The translations under genes were made by a program, and so were the position numbers. From Ralstonia pickettii (GTDB lineage: Bacteria > Pseudomonadota > Gammaproteobacteria > Burkholderiales > Burkholderiaceae), in the NCBI RefSeq assembly GCF_016466415.2, contig NZ_CP066772.2, positions 1,240,001-1,304,000 of the forward strand: a stretch of 64,000 bases of DNA, in the 5' to 3' direction. Of this stretch, positions 18,010-28,023 are shown piece by piece. Each line of letters opens with the position of its first letter. Position 1 is the stretch's first letter. The notes beneath the pieces are model-generated. The model worked only from the letters and a program-made list of their open reading frames with translations. It was not told where the DNA came from and searched no databases.

Positions 18010-19068
18010 ATGAGTTCGATAAATCTGAAGCCTTACAACTTACCGCGCAACCTTGACCAAGATGCGTGGTTTCTCTATCAAACCACGTCGATCCCGTACT
18101 ACGAAGTGTGTGCACGTCTGTGCGAAGAGTTTGCACAGTTGCACAATCTTTTCATTACTGGACGGGGGCTGCACGGTGCAGCTCGCCTCGATTATTGGGT
18201 GTCGCGCTATCTCACCCATGCTGAGAACATCCGGCGTGGTATCGGCTTCGTCAAGAACGGGGGAGACTACATGCCCATGATCGATATCCTCGATACGCCT
18301 TCCACAGACTATCGCGGGATAATCGAGCAACCTCTCGGCTGGATGAGCGATGAAGAGTGTAAGCGTTGGGACAGCAAATTTTCACAGCTTAGCTACGTTT
18401 GCGGCACGGGCAGCACTGTTTTGCGGAACAACTTAACAAAAGGGATTCACTGGTTAAACCGCCACTCCATTGGGCAGGATCGAATTTATCTTGACCGGGA
18501 TGACGGCGATCCGGGCGACACGGCTGGAGCGATCCAACGTGTCGAAGAATACGGAATCATTTCGCCACCTAAGCCGTATCCGAAGCACGTTATCGATTTT
18601 GGTGAGCAAGTCCACCCGGGTGACCGCTGTCCTCGTACCGGCGTATGGGTTCCCAGACAATGGTTAGACGGCGCAACTGACTTTAGCCTTGCATTCTGCG
18701 TTGAGGGCCACCCCATGCAGCCCGCCTATCGAATAAAGGGATTGGAATTGAATAACCCTTTCTCTGGATACGACGAGGAGATGGCTGCAGAATATGAAGC
18801 CATAGCGATGGGGTCACCTGTAACGGAAGCAGTAGATACGACTTGGCACTTCGTATCCCAGCCCGTTGCTCAACCTACGTCGCTGCCCCATCTGCATTTG
18901 CGTTGTGAAGCAGGCCACCCCTGCACAAAGAGCGGCTACTGGATAACGCCAGCCAAATCAGGCTCTCGCCGGTTCTTCTCGCAAGGAACCCTGATGCCAG
19001 AGGTTGTATCGGACTACGGTTCGACGATCTGGCAGTGGGATAGCGATCAATCTGATCCGAAGCTGTAA
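18010..19068 (+). CDS. Putative immunity protein (Imm71/Imm72-like), copy 2
   Basis: The 352-aa product is a second, diverged immunity-like protein. It carries DRCPRTGVWVP and GHPCTKSGYWITP, two C-P-x-[ST]-G-x-W motifs like those of the preceding gene, but with intact cysteines. Its C-terminal end (FFSQGTLMPEV...W) aligns with the end of copy 1. An in-frame TTG at 17929 with a better AGGGAAGA site would add 27 residues and overlap the previous gene by 22 nt. The ATG at 18010 has only a weak site, so the start is uncertain. GC is visibly low. Confidence 0.6.
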   Translation: MSSINLKPYNLPRNLDQDAWFLYQTTSIPYYEVCARLCEEFAQLHNLFITGRGLHGAARLDYWVSRYLTHAENIRRGIGFVKNGGDYMPMIDILDTPSTDYRGIIEQPLGWMSDEECKRWDSKFSQLSYVCGTGSTVLRNNLTKGIHWLNRHSIGQDRIYLDRDDGDPGDTAGAIQRVEEYGIISPPKPYPKHVIDFGEQVHPGDRCPRTGVWVPRQWLDGATDFSLAFCVEGHPMQPAYRIKGLELNNPFSGYDEEMAAEYEAIAMGSPVTEAVDTTWHFVSQPVAQPTSLPHLHLRCEAGHPCTKSGYWITPAKSGSRRFFSQGTLMPEVVSDYGSTIWQWDSDQSDPKL

Positions 19069-19144
19069 ACGCTGGGGAAATGTGGGTTGCAGCCCCCCGC
19101 AATTCGGGCGCCCGCCCCAGCACCAGCACCAGCAACAAAACACC

Positions 19145-19855
19145 ATGGGCATACTGAAAAAACTATTCGGCCGAAACACCAAAGACCAGGTCGCCAAGCC
19201 GCCACCACCGCCGAAAGACGACGACACCTCGCCCGACATCGCCCCCGAACTCGCCCCCGCCTTGGAGGCCTACCAGCAAGGCCAGCACGAAGCTGCCATC
19301 TCCGCTGCTGCGCCGTACGCCGATCGCCACGCCGACGCCAACCGCCTATGCGCGCTTGCCTATTCGGACATGCGCCGCTATCCCGAGGCCTTTCCTTACT
19401 GGCTTGCGTTGTTCGAACAGGAACCCAGCGCACACAACGCACTGCAGCTTGCGACGACGTCCGTCATGTGCGGCGAACTGAAACGCGGCGAGGCGTGGTT
19501 GATGAAGTTCGACGAGATCAACGAGCAGACGCACGAGATGTCCAGCGTCACGGCTCGCACGCAGTTCATCTCGTCGCTCACGCAGAGCGGTCACATGGCC
19601 GAGGCATTGCCGTATCTGGATTGGCTGCGCGATGTCTACGCGCGCGTGCGCATCACGGATTCGCATTTCCTGTACGTGCGCGGCATTCCGTTTTTCCCGA
19701 GCTTTCTGGAAAACACCCTGCCCGTTCTCAAAGCAAGCATGCCGAACGACAAGATCGTCGATTGGTATGGAACTCTGGTGGGGAAATTGGACGAGGAAGG
19801 CGAGGCACAACTTGAGCAGTGGCGGCAATCATTGGCTGTCACGGCGGGCACTTGA
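19145..19855 (+). CDS. TPR-like protein of the VgrG cargo module
   Basis: The product is 236 aa from the ATG at 19145. The open frame extends upstream, but it would overlap the previous gene. The protein begins MGILKKLFGR and continues with a Pro-rich linker, then helical repeats of TPR type (ALEAYQQGQHEAAISAAAPYADRHADANRLC, in pieces). There is no signal peptide, so it is probably cytoplasmic. Genes of this type often follow immunity genes in vgrG modules, where they may act as chaperones or adaptors. Here that role is inferred only from position. Codon use is back to high GC. Confidence 0.6.
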   Translation: MGILKKLFGRNTKDQVAKPPPPPKDDDTSPDIAPELAPALEAYQQGQHEAAISAAAPYADRHADANRLCALAYSDMRRYPEAFPYWLALFEQEPSAHNALQLATTSVMCGELKRGEAWLMKFDEINEQTHEMSSVTARTQFISSLTQSGHMAEALPYLDWLRDVYARVRITDSHFLYVRGIPFFPSFLENTLPVLKASMPNDKIVDWYGTLVGKLDEEGEAQLEQWRQSLAVTAGT

Positions 19856-19890
19856 CCGTGCCCTGCTGCGACACCGGCGTGCAAAGCGAA

Positions 19891-20370
19891 ATGAGTAAGA
19901 GAGGCCTTTCGCGATTACTGGGGCTCTTCTGCATCGCAGTCGCCATTGCAGGCTGCACGCGAGACGATCCACGCCCTAACACCAACGTGACAGCACTTTC
20001 GCAGCACATCCACCTCAGCATGCCTCCCGCGGCTGCCCGCTTCGAGATAGCCACCCTTCCAGAGCGCAACGACGAAGGCGTACCAGGGCCGACGGACTAC
20101 GTTGCCCTGATCGCTGCGATCCGGCCACAGGGGCCCGACAACGCGATCATCGCAAATCAGCCCCGCATTGGTGAAGCGGCCGCAGTTCCGGAAGCGTTCC
20201 TGCGTGCCTGGCTTTCCGAGGGAGAGAAAGACGCATTGCAGCGAGCAGCCGCGCCAGACGGTACGGCGTACAACATCAGAGCGTTGACGCGCCAGGCCGC
20301 CAAACGCGCGATCGCAGTCCCCCTGAATGCCGGCGAGTGGGTCTTATACATTGAGTACGTCGCGCCATAG
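19891..20370 (+). CDS. Small predicted lipoprotein at the end of the T6SS module
   Basis: The product is 159 aa from the ATG at 19891. It has a basic N-terminus, a hydrophobic core and a lipobox ending AIAGC, so it should be an exported lipoprotein. I recognise no domain. An in-frame extension to 19819 overlaps the preceding gene and would bury the signal sequence, so the later start is preferred. It is the last gene of the rightward run and converges on ftsK with a 26-nt gap. It could be a periplasmic immunity or accessory protein; nothing in the sequence decides this. Confidence 0.5.
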   Translation: MSKRGLSRLLGLFCIAVAIAGCTRDDPRPNTNVTALSQHIHLSMPPAAARFEIATLPERNDEGVPGPTDYVALIAAIRPQGPDNAIIANQPRIGEAAAVPEAFLRAWLSEGEKDALQRAAAPDGTAYNIRALTRQAAKRAIAVPLNAGEWVLYIEYVAP

Positions 20371-20396
20371 CCGTCAGCCGTTCAAGCGGCAATCAA

Positions 20397-23129
20397 CTAC
20401 TCTCCACCACCTGGCGCCAACACCTCACGCTGCCCATTCCGCCCCATCGGCGACACCAGCCCCGCCGCTTCCATCTGTTCGATGAGCCGCGCGGCACGGT
20501 TGTAGCCGATGCGCAGTTGCCGCTGCACGGAGGAAATCGACGCGCGGCGCGTGTTGAGCACGAACGCCGCGGCCTCGTCGTAGAGCGGATCGGCTTCTGC
20601 ATCGCCGCTATCGCCACCAAACAAATCGCCGCTCGCGGCAGCTTCACCCGGATCACCGGCGAGGATGGCTTCGTCGTATTCGGGCTCGCCAAACTGCTTC
20701 CAGTGTTCGACCACGCGATGCACTTCCTCATCGGCGACGAACGCGCCGTGCACGCGCTGCGGATACCCGGTGCCCGGCGGCAGGAACAGCATGTCGCCCT
20801 GGCCGAGCAGCGATTCGGCGCCCATCTGGTCAAGAATCGTGCGCGAGTCGATCTTGGAGGACACCTGGAACGCCACGCGCGTCGGAATGTTCGCCTTGAT
20901 CAGACCGGTGATGACGTCCACCGACGGGCGCTGCGTCGCCAGAATCAGATGGATGCCTGCGGCACGAGCCTTTTGCGCAAGGCGCGCGATCAGCTCTTCG
21001 ATCTTCTTGCCGGCCACCATCATCAGGTCGGCCAGTTCGTCGATGACGACCACGATCAGCGGCAGCGTTGACAGCGGCTCGGGCGCATCGGGCGTGAGCG
21101 AGAACGGATTCGGCACCTTGCGGCCGGCCTGCTCCGCTGCGCGGATCTTCTGGTTGTAGCCGGCCAGGTTGCGCACGCCCAATGCAGACATCAGACGGTA
21201 GCGCTTTTCCATTTCGCCCACGCACCAGTTGAGCGCGTGCGCGGCCTGCTTCATATCCGTGACCACCGGCGCGAGCAGATGCGGAATGCCCTCGTACACG
21301 GAGAGTTCCAGCATCTTCGGGTCGATCATGATCATGCGCACGTCGTCGGGCGTGGCCTTGTACAGCATCGACAGGATCATCGCGTTGACGGCCACCGACT
21401 TGCCGGAGCCCGTCGTGCCCGCCACCAGCAGGTGCGGGGCGCGTGCGAGATCCGTCACCACGGGGTTGCCGGTGATGTCCTTGCCCATGGCCAGCACGAG
21501 GTGCGACCCGTGCGACTGGAAATCCGCCGCGTTCACGACTTCCGACAGGCGGATCATTTCGCGGCGGGCGTTGGGCAGCTCCAGCCCCATGCATGTCTTG
21601 CCGGGGATGGTCTCGACGACCCGGATGGACGTCACGCCCAGCGCACGCGCCAGGTCTTTCATCAGCCCCACAACCTGCGCGCCGCGCACGCCAATCGCCG
21701 GGTCAACCTCGAACCGCGTGATGACTGGCCCGGCAGATGCGCCAACGACCGTCACCGGAACTTTGAACTCCGCCAGACGCTGCGCGATCAGGTTGCTGGT
21801 CTCTTCCAGGTGCTCGGCGGAGACGGCTTCCGCGCTCGGCGATGCGGCGGTCAGCAATGCGGCACCGGGCAGGCGGTATTCCACGATGCGTTGTACTGCA
21901 GGTGCGGTCGCCGGAGCGGGCCCAGGCGCAGGCGCTGCGGCGACGGCCGGTGCTGCGGCGCGCGACACCACTTCCCCCACCACGGCCGGCAAGACGATGC
22001 GCGGCTTAGGCGCAGGCAAGACAGGCGCGACTTCCGGCTGCACGGCCGGCTCGATGGCCGGTGCTGCGGGTAGCGCTTCCACCTCGGACAGTGCTTCGAC
22101 AATCGGTGCGGCTTCTGCTTGCGCGATCGGCTCGACAACCTCTTGGGCAAGCGTCGTTACGGCGGGCGACATCAGGCCGCGCAGTTCAGCCAGGAGCGCC
22201 TCGGCTTCCTGGCGTACGGCATCCAGGTCGACGGTTGGAGTTTCTGCGACGGCGGCTTTCGCCTCCACCAACTCAGGCACCGTCGGCTCGGTCAGGACAA
22301 CCGGCTCTGCAGCGGGCTTAGCCTGCGGCGCAGGGGCCGCCGGGACTGGCACGGGAGCCTGCGTCTGCAAACCCAGTTGCGGTTGATGGAACGGGCTGCT
22401 GACGATGGTGGCGCGCAGTTTTGGGCGCGGCGGGGGCGTCTGCGGCGGAGTGGGCGGCGCCAAGGGCTGCGTCTTCACGGTTGGGGATGCGTCTGTCGGC
22501 GCGCCCTTCTTTGCGTCGAGCAGCGGCCAGATCTCGCCCGGTTGCGGCGGTGAGGGGCGCGTGCGCGGGGGCGGCTGCCATGCGGGCTGGCGGCGTGCAG
22601 AAACGGCTTCGATGCCACGGTGTCGCATGGCCGGCTGCGCGGCCCCAGTGTTACCACTCCAACGCGCCTCCCCTGCTCCGCCAAGGCCGAGCGCGGTCGG
22701 CTTCAAACCATCGTCAACGGGTTCGTCGTGGCGGGTTTCTGGCTCGGCAGACGTCTCGGTATGCACACTGCGACGGCGGTTCAACACCTGGCCCCACGAT
22801 CGCCCGAACACCATTGGGGCGACCCAGATGAGCACCCCGAGCATCAGGAGGAACGCGCCAGTCCAGCCCAGCATGTGAGAAAACAGCGAAGACAATGCGC
22901 GCCCGGCGGCTCCGCCGGCCTTGTCCTGCGGGTCGGCGCCAGAAGTCAAGGCTTCAAGCGCGGCGCTGGCGCTCAGCGCGACGAGCGTCACCAGCCAGAG
23001 CCGCACGGTGCCTCGACCTTTGAGGAAGTCCCGCTCCCCCGCCAGCGCGCGCGTCACATACCGCCACACCAGCGGCAGCAGCCACACGGTGGAAATGCCA
23101 AACCAGCCAAGCACCATTTCAAACGCCAT
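20397..23129 (-). CDS. ftsK: DNA translocase FtsK/SpoIIIE family
   Basis: FtsK pumps DNA at the division septum and helps dimer resolution. The 910-aa product has about three visible membrane segments in residues 5-110. An Ala/Pro-rich linker of about 300 residues (120-415) follows, then the motor with Walker A GTTGSGKS at 571-578 and Walker [12 protein letters not shown] near 690. A C-terminal winged-helix gamma domain ([19 protein letters not shown]) reads polar KOPS sites. A stop codon lies directly before the ATG, so the start cannot be moved upstream. It is unrelated to its neighbours. Confidence 0.93.
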   Translation of the reverse strand: MAFEMVLGWFGISTVWLLPLVWRYVTRALAGERDFLKGRGTVRLWLVTLVALSASAALEALTSGADPQDKAGGAAGRALSSLFSHMLGWTGAFLLMLGVLIWVAPMVFGRSWGQVLNRRRSVHTETSAEPETRHDEPVDDGLKPTALGLGGAGEARWSGNTGAAQPAMRHRGIEAVSARRQPAWQPPPRTRPSPPQPGEIWPLLDAKKGAPTDASPTVKTQPLAPPTPPQTPPPRPKLRATIVSSPFHQPQLGLQTQAPVPVPAAPAPQAKPAAEPVVLTEPTVPELVEAKAAVAETPTVDLDAVRQEAEALLAELRGLMSPAVTTLAQEVVEPIAQAEAAPIVEALSEVEALPAAPAIEPAVQPEVAPVLPAPKPRIVLPAVVGEVVSRAAAPAVAAAPAPGPAPATAPAVQRIVEYRLPGAALLTAASPSAEAVSAEHLEETSNLIAQRLAEFKVPVTVVGASAGPVITRFEVDPAIGVRGAQVVGLMKDLARALGVTSIRVVETIPGKTCMGLELPNARREMIRLSEVVNAADFQSHGSHLVLAMGKDITGNPVVTDLARAPHLLVAGTTGSGKSVAVNAMILSMLYKATPDDVRMIMIDPKMLELSVYEGIPHLLAPVVTDMKQAAHALNWCVGEMEKRYRLMSALGVRNLAGYNQKIRAAEQAGRKVPNPFSLTPDAPEPLSTLPLIVVVIDELADLMMVAGKKIEELIARLAQKARAAGIHLILATQRPSVDVITGLIKANIPTRVAFQVSSKIDSRTILDQMGAESLLGQGDMLFLPPGTGYPQRVHGAFVADEEVHRVVEHWKQFGEPEYDEAILAGDPGEAAASGDLFGGDSGDAEADPLYDEAAAFVLNTRRASISSVQRQLRIGYNRAARLIEQMEAAGLVSPMGRNGQREVLAPGGGE

Positions 23130-23180
23130 CTACAAATGCCAGGCCGCGATTGTAGCGGGGCGCGCCACCGCCATGAGAAT

Positions 23181-23208
23181 CGCCCGGCCAAAAACACGCG
23201 GCCGGGCG
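23181..23208. terminator. Strong hairpin between the uronate operon and ftsK
   Basis: A 9-bp perfect stem (CGCCCGGCC / GGCCGGGCG) encloses a 10-nt loop at 23190-23199. It lies upstream of the ftsK start and downstream of nothing on the plus strand. Only a short T-run follows on either strand, so intrinsic termination is uncertain. Confidence 0.35.
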
Positions 23209-23278
23209 TTCTGGCAACACGTTTCAGCGCAACGTGTCCGACGCAGTGGCGTGATCGGCGCGTCTGCGGCAACAGAAA

Positions 23279-24580
23279 TCAGGCCGCAGTACTAGGCGCC
23301 GTCCCGCCGGGGCGCATCGGCACGGGGTGTGTCTGCTTGTCGTTGAGCATCGTCCACACGAGGATGGCCGCCACGATGTCAAACACGGCCAGCGCCACGA
23401 ACAGCGGGTTGTAGCCGATGGTGGTTGCCAGCGTGCCAACTGCCAGCGAGAACAGCATGCCGCCCATGTAACCCGACATGCCCGCCAGCCCCACCGCCGT
23501 GCCGACTTCATGCTTGCCGAACATGTCCGACGTGAGCGTGTACAGCGCGCCAGAAAGCGTCTGGTGCGCAAAGCCGCCCACGCAGAACAGCGCAATCGCC
23601 GTGTAGGGACTCGTCGCCAACCCAATGCAGGCCGGGCCGATCATGCAGAGGCAACCCGTCACCATTACCAGCTTGCGAGACGTGACAAGCGATACCGAGA
23701 ACCGCTTCTGGAACCACGGCGCCAGATAGCCGCCCAGCACACAGCCAACGTCCGCCGCCAGGAACGGCAGCCACGCAAACAGCGCGATCTCCTTCAGGTT
23801 CATATGGCGCTCGGTGGCCATGTAGAGCGGAATCCAGTAATTGAACGTCTGCCACGCCGGCTCCGACAGAAAGCGCGGGATGGCGATGCCCCAGAAGCGC
23901 CGGCCACTGACGATGCTGCCCCACGACGGCTTGGGCGCATCCGCGTAGTCATCCGGCGTTTCCTGGCCGGCACGGATGTATTCCCGCTCTTCGTCGGATA
24001 AGCGGTGGTGCTTGGCCGGCACGCGGTACAGCAGGAACCACAGCACGCTCCACACGAGCCCCATCCCGCCGATCACGGCAAAAGCAAAGCGCCAGTTGCC
24101 ATGCAGAATGCACCAGACCACCAGTGGCGGCGCCACCACCGCGCCCACGGACGACCCGATGTTGAACCAGCCGGTTGCAATCGACCGCTCTTTTGCAGGG
24201 AACCACTCCGATGTCGCCCGTAGCGCAGACGGAAAACCCGCTGCCTCCGTCATCCCGAGCATCGCGCGGAACGCGGCCAGCGACAGCCAACCGCCTGCCG
24301 TGCTATGCAGCAGGCAGACCACCGACCACGCCCCCGCAAACAGTGCAAAACCCAGCTTCGTGCCCAGCACATCGAGCACATAGCCCGCCACAGGTTGCAT
24401 CACCATGTAGGCGGCCTGGAATGCCGCGACGATGTAGCCGTACTGCTGCGTGCTGATGTTCAGCACCTTGTTGACTTCAGGCGCCGCCACCGCCAGCGCA
24501 TTGCGCGCCAGGTAGTTCATGATCAGGCCGCTGAGTACGAGGCCGATGATCCACCAGCGCAAGCCTTTGATGGGTTTCAT
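23279..24580 (-). CDS. MFS transporter, hexuronate (ExuT-like) family
   Basis: The 433-aa product is a 12-TM major facilitator of the anion:cation symporter group, with the family opening LRWWIIGLVLSGLIMNYLARNALAVAAPEV and the ATSEWFPAKERSIATGWFNIGSSVGAVVAPP motif (seen in pieces). It is the last gene of the leftward uronate/aldarate cluster, 52 nt after the lactonase gene. A glucarate transporter is encoded separately in the same cluster, so this one most likely imports galacturonate or glucuronate. Substrate is inferred from context. Confidence 0.85.
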   Translation of the reverse strand: MKPIKGLRWWIIGLVLSGLIMNYLARNALAVAAPEVNKVLNISTQQYGYIVAAFQAAYMVMQPVAGYVLDVLGTKLGFALFAGAWSVVCLLHSTAGGWLSLAAFRAMLGMTEAAGFPSALRATSEWFPAKERSIATGWFNIGSSVGAVVAPPLVVWCILHGNWRFAFAVIGGMGLVWSVLWFLLYRVPAKHHRLSDEEREYIRAGQETPDDYADAPKPSWGSIVSGRRFWGIAIPRFLSEPAWQTFNYWIPLYMATERHMNLKEIALFAWLPFLAADVGCVLGGYLAPWFQKRFSVSLVTSRKLVMVTGCLCMIGPACIGLATSPYTAIALFCVGGFAHQTLSGALYTLTSDMFGKHEVGTAVGLAGMSGYMGGMLFSLAVGTLATTIGYNPLFVALAVFDIVAAILVWTMLNDKQTHPVPMRPGGTAPSTAA

Positions 24581-24632
24581 GTGTTGTCTCCTAAAGCCCC
24601 CGGTTCTTCTTGTGTGCGGGGCGTACTCGGTT

Positions 24633-25535
24633 TCAGAGGTGCAGGACGGGTTCCGGCAATCCAGTCACGCCCGGGCGCACGGCAAACGTGGCGCCCGAGA
24701 GCGGGTCGTCGCCGATGCGGATCGACGTCACGAACAGGGTGTCCAGCCCGGGGCCGCCGAATGCGCACATGGCCGGTTTGGACGTAGGAATGGCGATGCT
24801 TCGATCAAGGCGGCCGTCCGGCGTGAAGCGGTGCACGAAGCCAGCATCGTTGCCGCAGATCCAGTAGCAACCATCGGCGTCCACGGCAGCGCCATCCGGA
24901 CGCCCCGGGTGTGCGTTCATGTCGATGAAAACGCGCCGGTTGTACGGCGTGCCGGTGTCGATGTCGTAATCGAAGGCCCAGACCGTCTGGCGGCTTGCGT
25001 GCGAATCCGACAGATACATCGTCTTGCCGTCGGGGCTGAAGGCCAGGCCGTTCGGGACGATCAGGTCGTCGATGACGGCATCAACGCGCCCAGTGCGAGC
25101 GGCCGCCGCATCCAGGCGATACAGCTTGCCGAGCGGCAGGCCAAGCGAGGTGTCCAGCACCATCGTGCCGGCCCAAAACCGGCCTTGGCGATCGCAGCGA
25201 CCGTCGTTGAAACGCATGTCGGGGCGCGCGTACGCCACCGTGGCGAGGCGCTGCAGGGGCCCAAGCTCGATGCCGGGGCTGGGCGGTGGCGCGAGAAAGA
25301 TGCCCGTTTCCATCGCCATCGCCCAGCCGTTGGGCGCCATGGCAATACAGCCGGCCATCTCGGGCAGCGGCCAGCTGTTGGCCTGGCCGGAGAAGAAGTT
25401 CCAGCGCCACAGCGTGCGCCCCGGAATGTCCGTCCAGTACAGCGCCTGCTCACCCGCGTGCCAGACGGGGCTTTCGCCGACACCGCATTGCATGTTGCCA
25501 ATCCGCTCGACTGCCGGCTCTACGTTCAGGTGCAT
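24633..25535 (-). CDS. SMP-30/gluconolactonase family lactonase (probable aldarolactonase)
   Basis: The product is 300 aa from the ATG at 25535 (the open frame extends upstream into udh and is not real). It has the six-bladed propeller signatures GVGESPVWHAGEQALYWTDI, RFNDGRCDRQGRFWAGTM and PNGLAFSPDGKTMYLSDS (each in pieces) with the metal-binding Glu, Asn and Asp of the family. It starts 4 nt after udh. In the oxidative pathway it would hydrolyse the lactone made by Udh to galactarate or glucarate. The context makes this likelier than xylono- or arabinonolactonase activity. Confidence 0.87.
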   Translation of the reverse strand: MHLNVEPAVERIGNMQCGVGESPVWHAGEQALYWTDIPGRTLWRWNFFSGQANSWPLPEMAGCIAMAPNGWAMAMETGIFLAPPPSPGIELGPLQRLATVAYARPDMRFNDGRCDRQGRFWAGTMVLDTSLGLPLGKLYRLDAAAARTGRVDAVIDDLIVPNGLAFSPDGKTMYLSDSHASRQTVWAFDYDIDTGTPYNRRVFIDMNAHPGRPDGAAVDADGCYWICGNDAGFVHRFTPDGRLDRSIAIPTSKPAMCAFGGPGLDTLFVTSIRIGDDPLSGATFAVRPGVTGLPEPVLHL

Positions 25536-25539
25536 TGCG

Positions 25540-26385
25540 TCAGTCTCCGAACGGGCCGGCTTTGACAAATGCACCGCCTTGATACTGCGCAGCCGGATCA
25601 TCGGCAGGCAGCGGCGGCTGCGCTTCGACCTGCGCGCGGAAGATCTCGCTCGTCTGCGTAGGTGTGTAGCCGAGGTGCGCGGCGTGGCGGTTGTCCCACC
25701 AGCGGTCGCGGTTGTTCGACATGCCGTAGACCACGGTAAAGCCCACGTTCGGCACGAACAGCGCGCGGCGGATGAGCTGTTCGAGGTCGTCGTACCCGAG
25801 CCAGGTGACGAGCATGCGGCGGTCCTTCGCTTCGGCAAACGAAGAGCCGATGCGGATGGCAACCGTCTCGATGCCATAGCGATCGAAATAGAAGCTGGCG
25901 AGCTGTTCGCCAAACACCTTGCTCAACCCGTAGTAGCCATCGGGCTTGGTGGGCACGGCGCTGTCGATTACCTCGCCCTGCTTGTAGAAGCCGATGGTGT
26001 GGTTCGAGCTGGCAAACACGATGCGGCGCACGCCATGACGACGTGCCGCCTCGTACAGGTTGTAGGTGCCTGCGATATTGGCCGGCAGGATTTCTTCAAA
26101 CGGCCGCTCGACCGATACGCCGCCCAGATGCACGATCGCATCCGTACCGGCGACAAGCGCATCGACGGCTTTCGCATCAGCCAGGTTGCACGGTACGATC
26201 TCCTCGCCGGTGCGTGCTTCGCCCAGATTTGATATATCAGACAAGCGCAAAGAATCAGCGTATTTGGGCAGACGCTCGCGCAGCACCTTGCCGAGGTTGC
26301 CGCCGGCGCCCGTTAGCAGCAGGCGGTGGCAACGCGTGGTCACACCCGCGAGCGGGTCGGTTTGAACGTGGACTTCAGTGGTCAT
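25540..26385 (-). CDS. udh: Uronate dehydrogenase (NAD-dependent)
   Basis: Udh oxidises galacturonate or glucuronate to the aldarolactone. The 281-aa product is an extended short-chain dehydrogenase with TGAGGNLG at 25-32 for the dinucleotide and the catalytic Tyr152 and Lys156 in YYGLSK. VFASSNHTIGFY and WWDNRHAAHLGY are typical of this enzyme. It has a somewhat longer N-terminus than most family members. It starts 1 nt after the garD stop and is followed 4 nt later by the lactonase gene, the next pathway step. Confidence 0.93.
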   Translation of the reverse strand: MTTEVHVQTDPLAGVTTRCHRLLLTGAGGNLGKVLRERLPKYADSLRLSDISNLGEARTGEEIVPCNLADAKAVDALVAGTDAIVHLGGVSVERPFEEILPANIAGTYNLYEAARRHGVRRIVFASSNHTIGFYKQGEVIDSAVPTKPDGYYGLSKVFGEQLASFYFDRYGIETVAIRIGSSFAEAKDRRMLVTWLGYDDLEQLIRRALFVPNVGFTVVYGMSNNRDRWWDNRHAAHLGYTPTQTSEIFRAQVEAQPPLPADDPAAQYQGGAFVKAGPFGD

Positions 26386-26386
26386 A

Positions 26387-27988
26387 TCAGGTCACCGGGG
26401 CGGGGTTGAACAGGGCCAGCGCATTATGCAGACCCAGCTTGTCGGCGCAAACTTGCTTGCGGCCGCTCGCCACGTCAAGAATCAGGTGGAACAGCTCCCA
26501 GCCGATGTCGGCAATGCTCGCTTCGCCTGTGGCGATGCGGCCGGCGTCGAGGTCGATCAGGTCATGCCAGCGCTCGGACAGCGCCTTGCGCGTCGACACT
26601 TTGATGACCGGCGCCATGGCCAGGCCATACGGCGTGCCGCGGCCGGTCGTGAACACCTGCAGGTTCATGCCGGAGGCCAGCTGCAACGTGCCGCACACGA
26701 AATCGCTGGCGGGCGTCGCAGCAAAGATCAGGCCCTTGCGACGCACTTTCTCACCCGGGCCAAGCACATCGACGATGGGCGTGCTGCCCGACTTGACGAT
26801 CGATCCAAGCGCCTTTTCCACCACGTTCGACAGGCCGCCCTTCTTGTTGCCCGGCGACGGGTTGGCACTGCGGTCAGTCTGGCCGCCGCTCAAGTAATCG
26901 TCGTACCAGGCCATCTCGCGCAGTAGCGCACGGCCGACGTCTTCATTAATGGCGCGCGGCGTGAGCAGATGAATGGCGTCACGCACCTCGGTCACTTCCG
27001 AGAACATCACCGTGCCGCCTGCACGCACGATCAGGTCGGCCGCAAAGCCCACCGCCGGGTTGGCTGTCACGCCCGAAAACGCATCGCTGCCGCCGCACTG
27101 CACCCCGACCACGAGATCGGATGCCGGACAGGTTTCGCGCTGGCGCTTGTTCAGGTGTTCCAGGCGGCGCTCGGCCATCTCCATGATGGCATCTGTCATG
27201 CCGATGAAGCCGTCAAAGGCTTCGTCCTGCAGACGCAGCACCGGCGAATCCGCCGTGCCGGCCACTTCGATCGGAATGCGGCCACCCGGCGCGAGCTTTT
27301 CCGGCACAAGGCGTTCGGGCACAAGCTTTTCGCAGCCCAGGCCGATCACCATGATCTCGCCGCCAAAGTTCGGATTGAGCGCCAAGTTCTGCAGCGTGCG
27401 GATCGGCACGATGGCGGCCGGCGCGTTGATGGCGACGCCGCAACCGTACACGTGGTTGAGCGCCACCACATCGTCAACGTTCGGGAAACGCGGCAACAGT
27501 TCGCGCTTGATGCGGCCCACGACGTAATCCGTCACGCCCGCCACGCACTGCACGCTGGTCATGATGCCGAGCACGTTCTTCGTGCCGACCGTGCCATCAG
27601 CATTGCGATAGCCCTCGAAGGTATAGCCCTCCAGCTTTGCCAGCTTCGGGTCCGGCCGCGTGGCCAGCGGCAGTTCGTCCAGCGCGGGGGCGGACGGCAG
27701 CTTCACGGCGTGCTCATTGACCCAGCTACCGCGCGGCAGCGGCTTCACGGCGTAACCGATCACCTCGTTGTAGCGGATGATCGCGTCGCCTTCAGCCAAG
27801 TCGACAAGCGCCACCTTGTGGCCTTGCGGCACGCCTTCGACGAGCACCGTGCCATCGGCCAGTGCCGTGCCGGCGGGCAGGCCGCGTGCGTTGACGACGA
27901 TGGCGACGTTGTCACCGTCGTGCACGCGAATCGTCAGCGCCTTTTCAGTTGCGTTGCCGGCCTCAGGGGCCAGCGTCGGTTCAGACAT
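26387..27988 (-). CDS. garD: Galactarate dehydratase
   Basis: GarD dehydrates galactarate (meso) to 5-dehydro-4-deoxyglucarate. From the ATG at 27988, preceded by ACGGAG, the product is 533 aa. An earlier in-frame ATG at 28027 overlaps gudD and is less likely. An N-terminal SAF-like domain (about 30-110) is followed by the UxaA/altronate dehydratase C-terminal part, with [31 protein letters not shown] and [13 protein letters not shown]. The conserved cysteines expected for metal binding are present. It lies between gudD (35-nt gap) and udh. Confidence 0.94.
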   Translation of the reverse strand: MSEPTLAPEAGNATEKALTIRVHDGDNVAIVVNARGLPAGTALADGTVLVEGVPQGHKVALVDLAEGDAIIRYNEVIGYAVKPLPRGSWVNEHAVKLPSAPALDELPLATRPDPKLAKLEGYTFEGYRNADGTVGTKNVLGIMTSVQCVAGVTDYVVGRIKRELLPRFPNVDDVVALNHVYGCGVAINAPAAIVPIRTLQNLALNPNFGGEIMVIGLGCEKLVPERLVPEKLAPGGRIPIEVAGTADSPVLRLQDEAFDGFIGMTDAIMEMAERRLEHLNKRQRETCPASDLVVGVQCGGSDAFSGVTANPAVGFAADLIVRAGGTVMFSEVTEVRDAIHLLTPRAINEDVGRALLREMAWYDDYLSGGQTDRSANPSPGNKKGGLSNVVEKALGSIVKSGSTPIVDVLGPGEKVRRKGLIFAATPASDFVCGTLQLASGMNLQVFTTGRGTPYGLAMAPVIKVSTRKALSERWHDLIDLDAGRIATGEASIADIGWELFHLILDVASGRKQVCADKLGLHNALALFNPAPVT

Positions 27989-28023
27989 CACAGACTCCGT
28001 GATTGATTCAAACGGGTTTGGCT

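Noticed and set aside
22921-23295. Small plus-strand gene between ftsK and the transporter
   Set aside because: It mostly overlaps the start of ftsK and the hairpin, and has no supporting motif or ribosome site.
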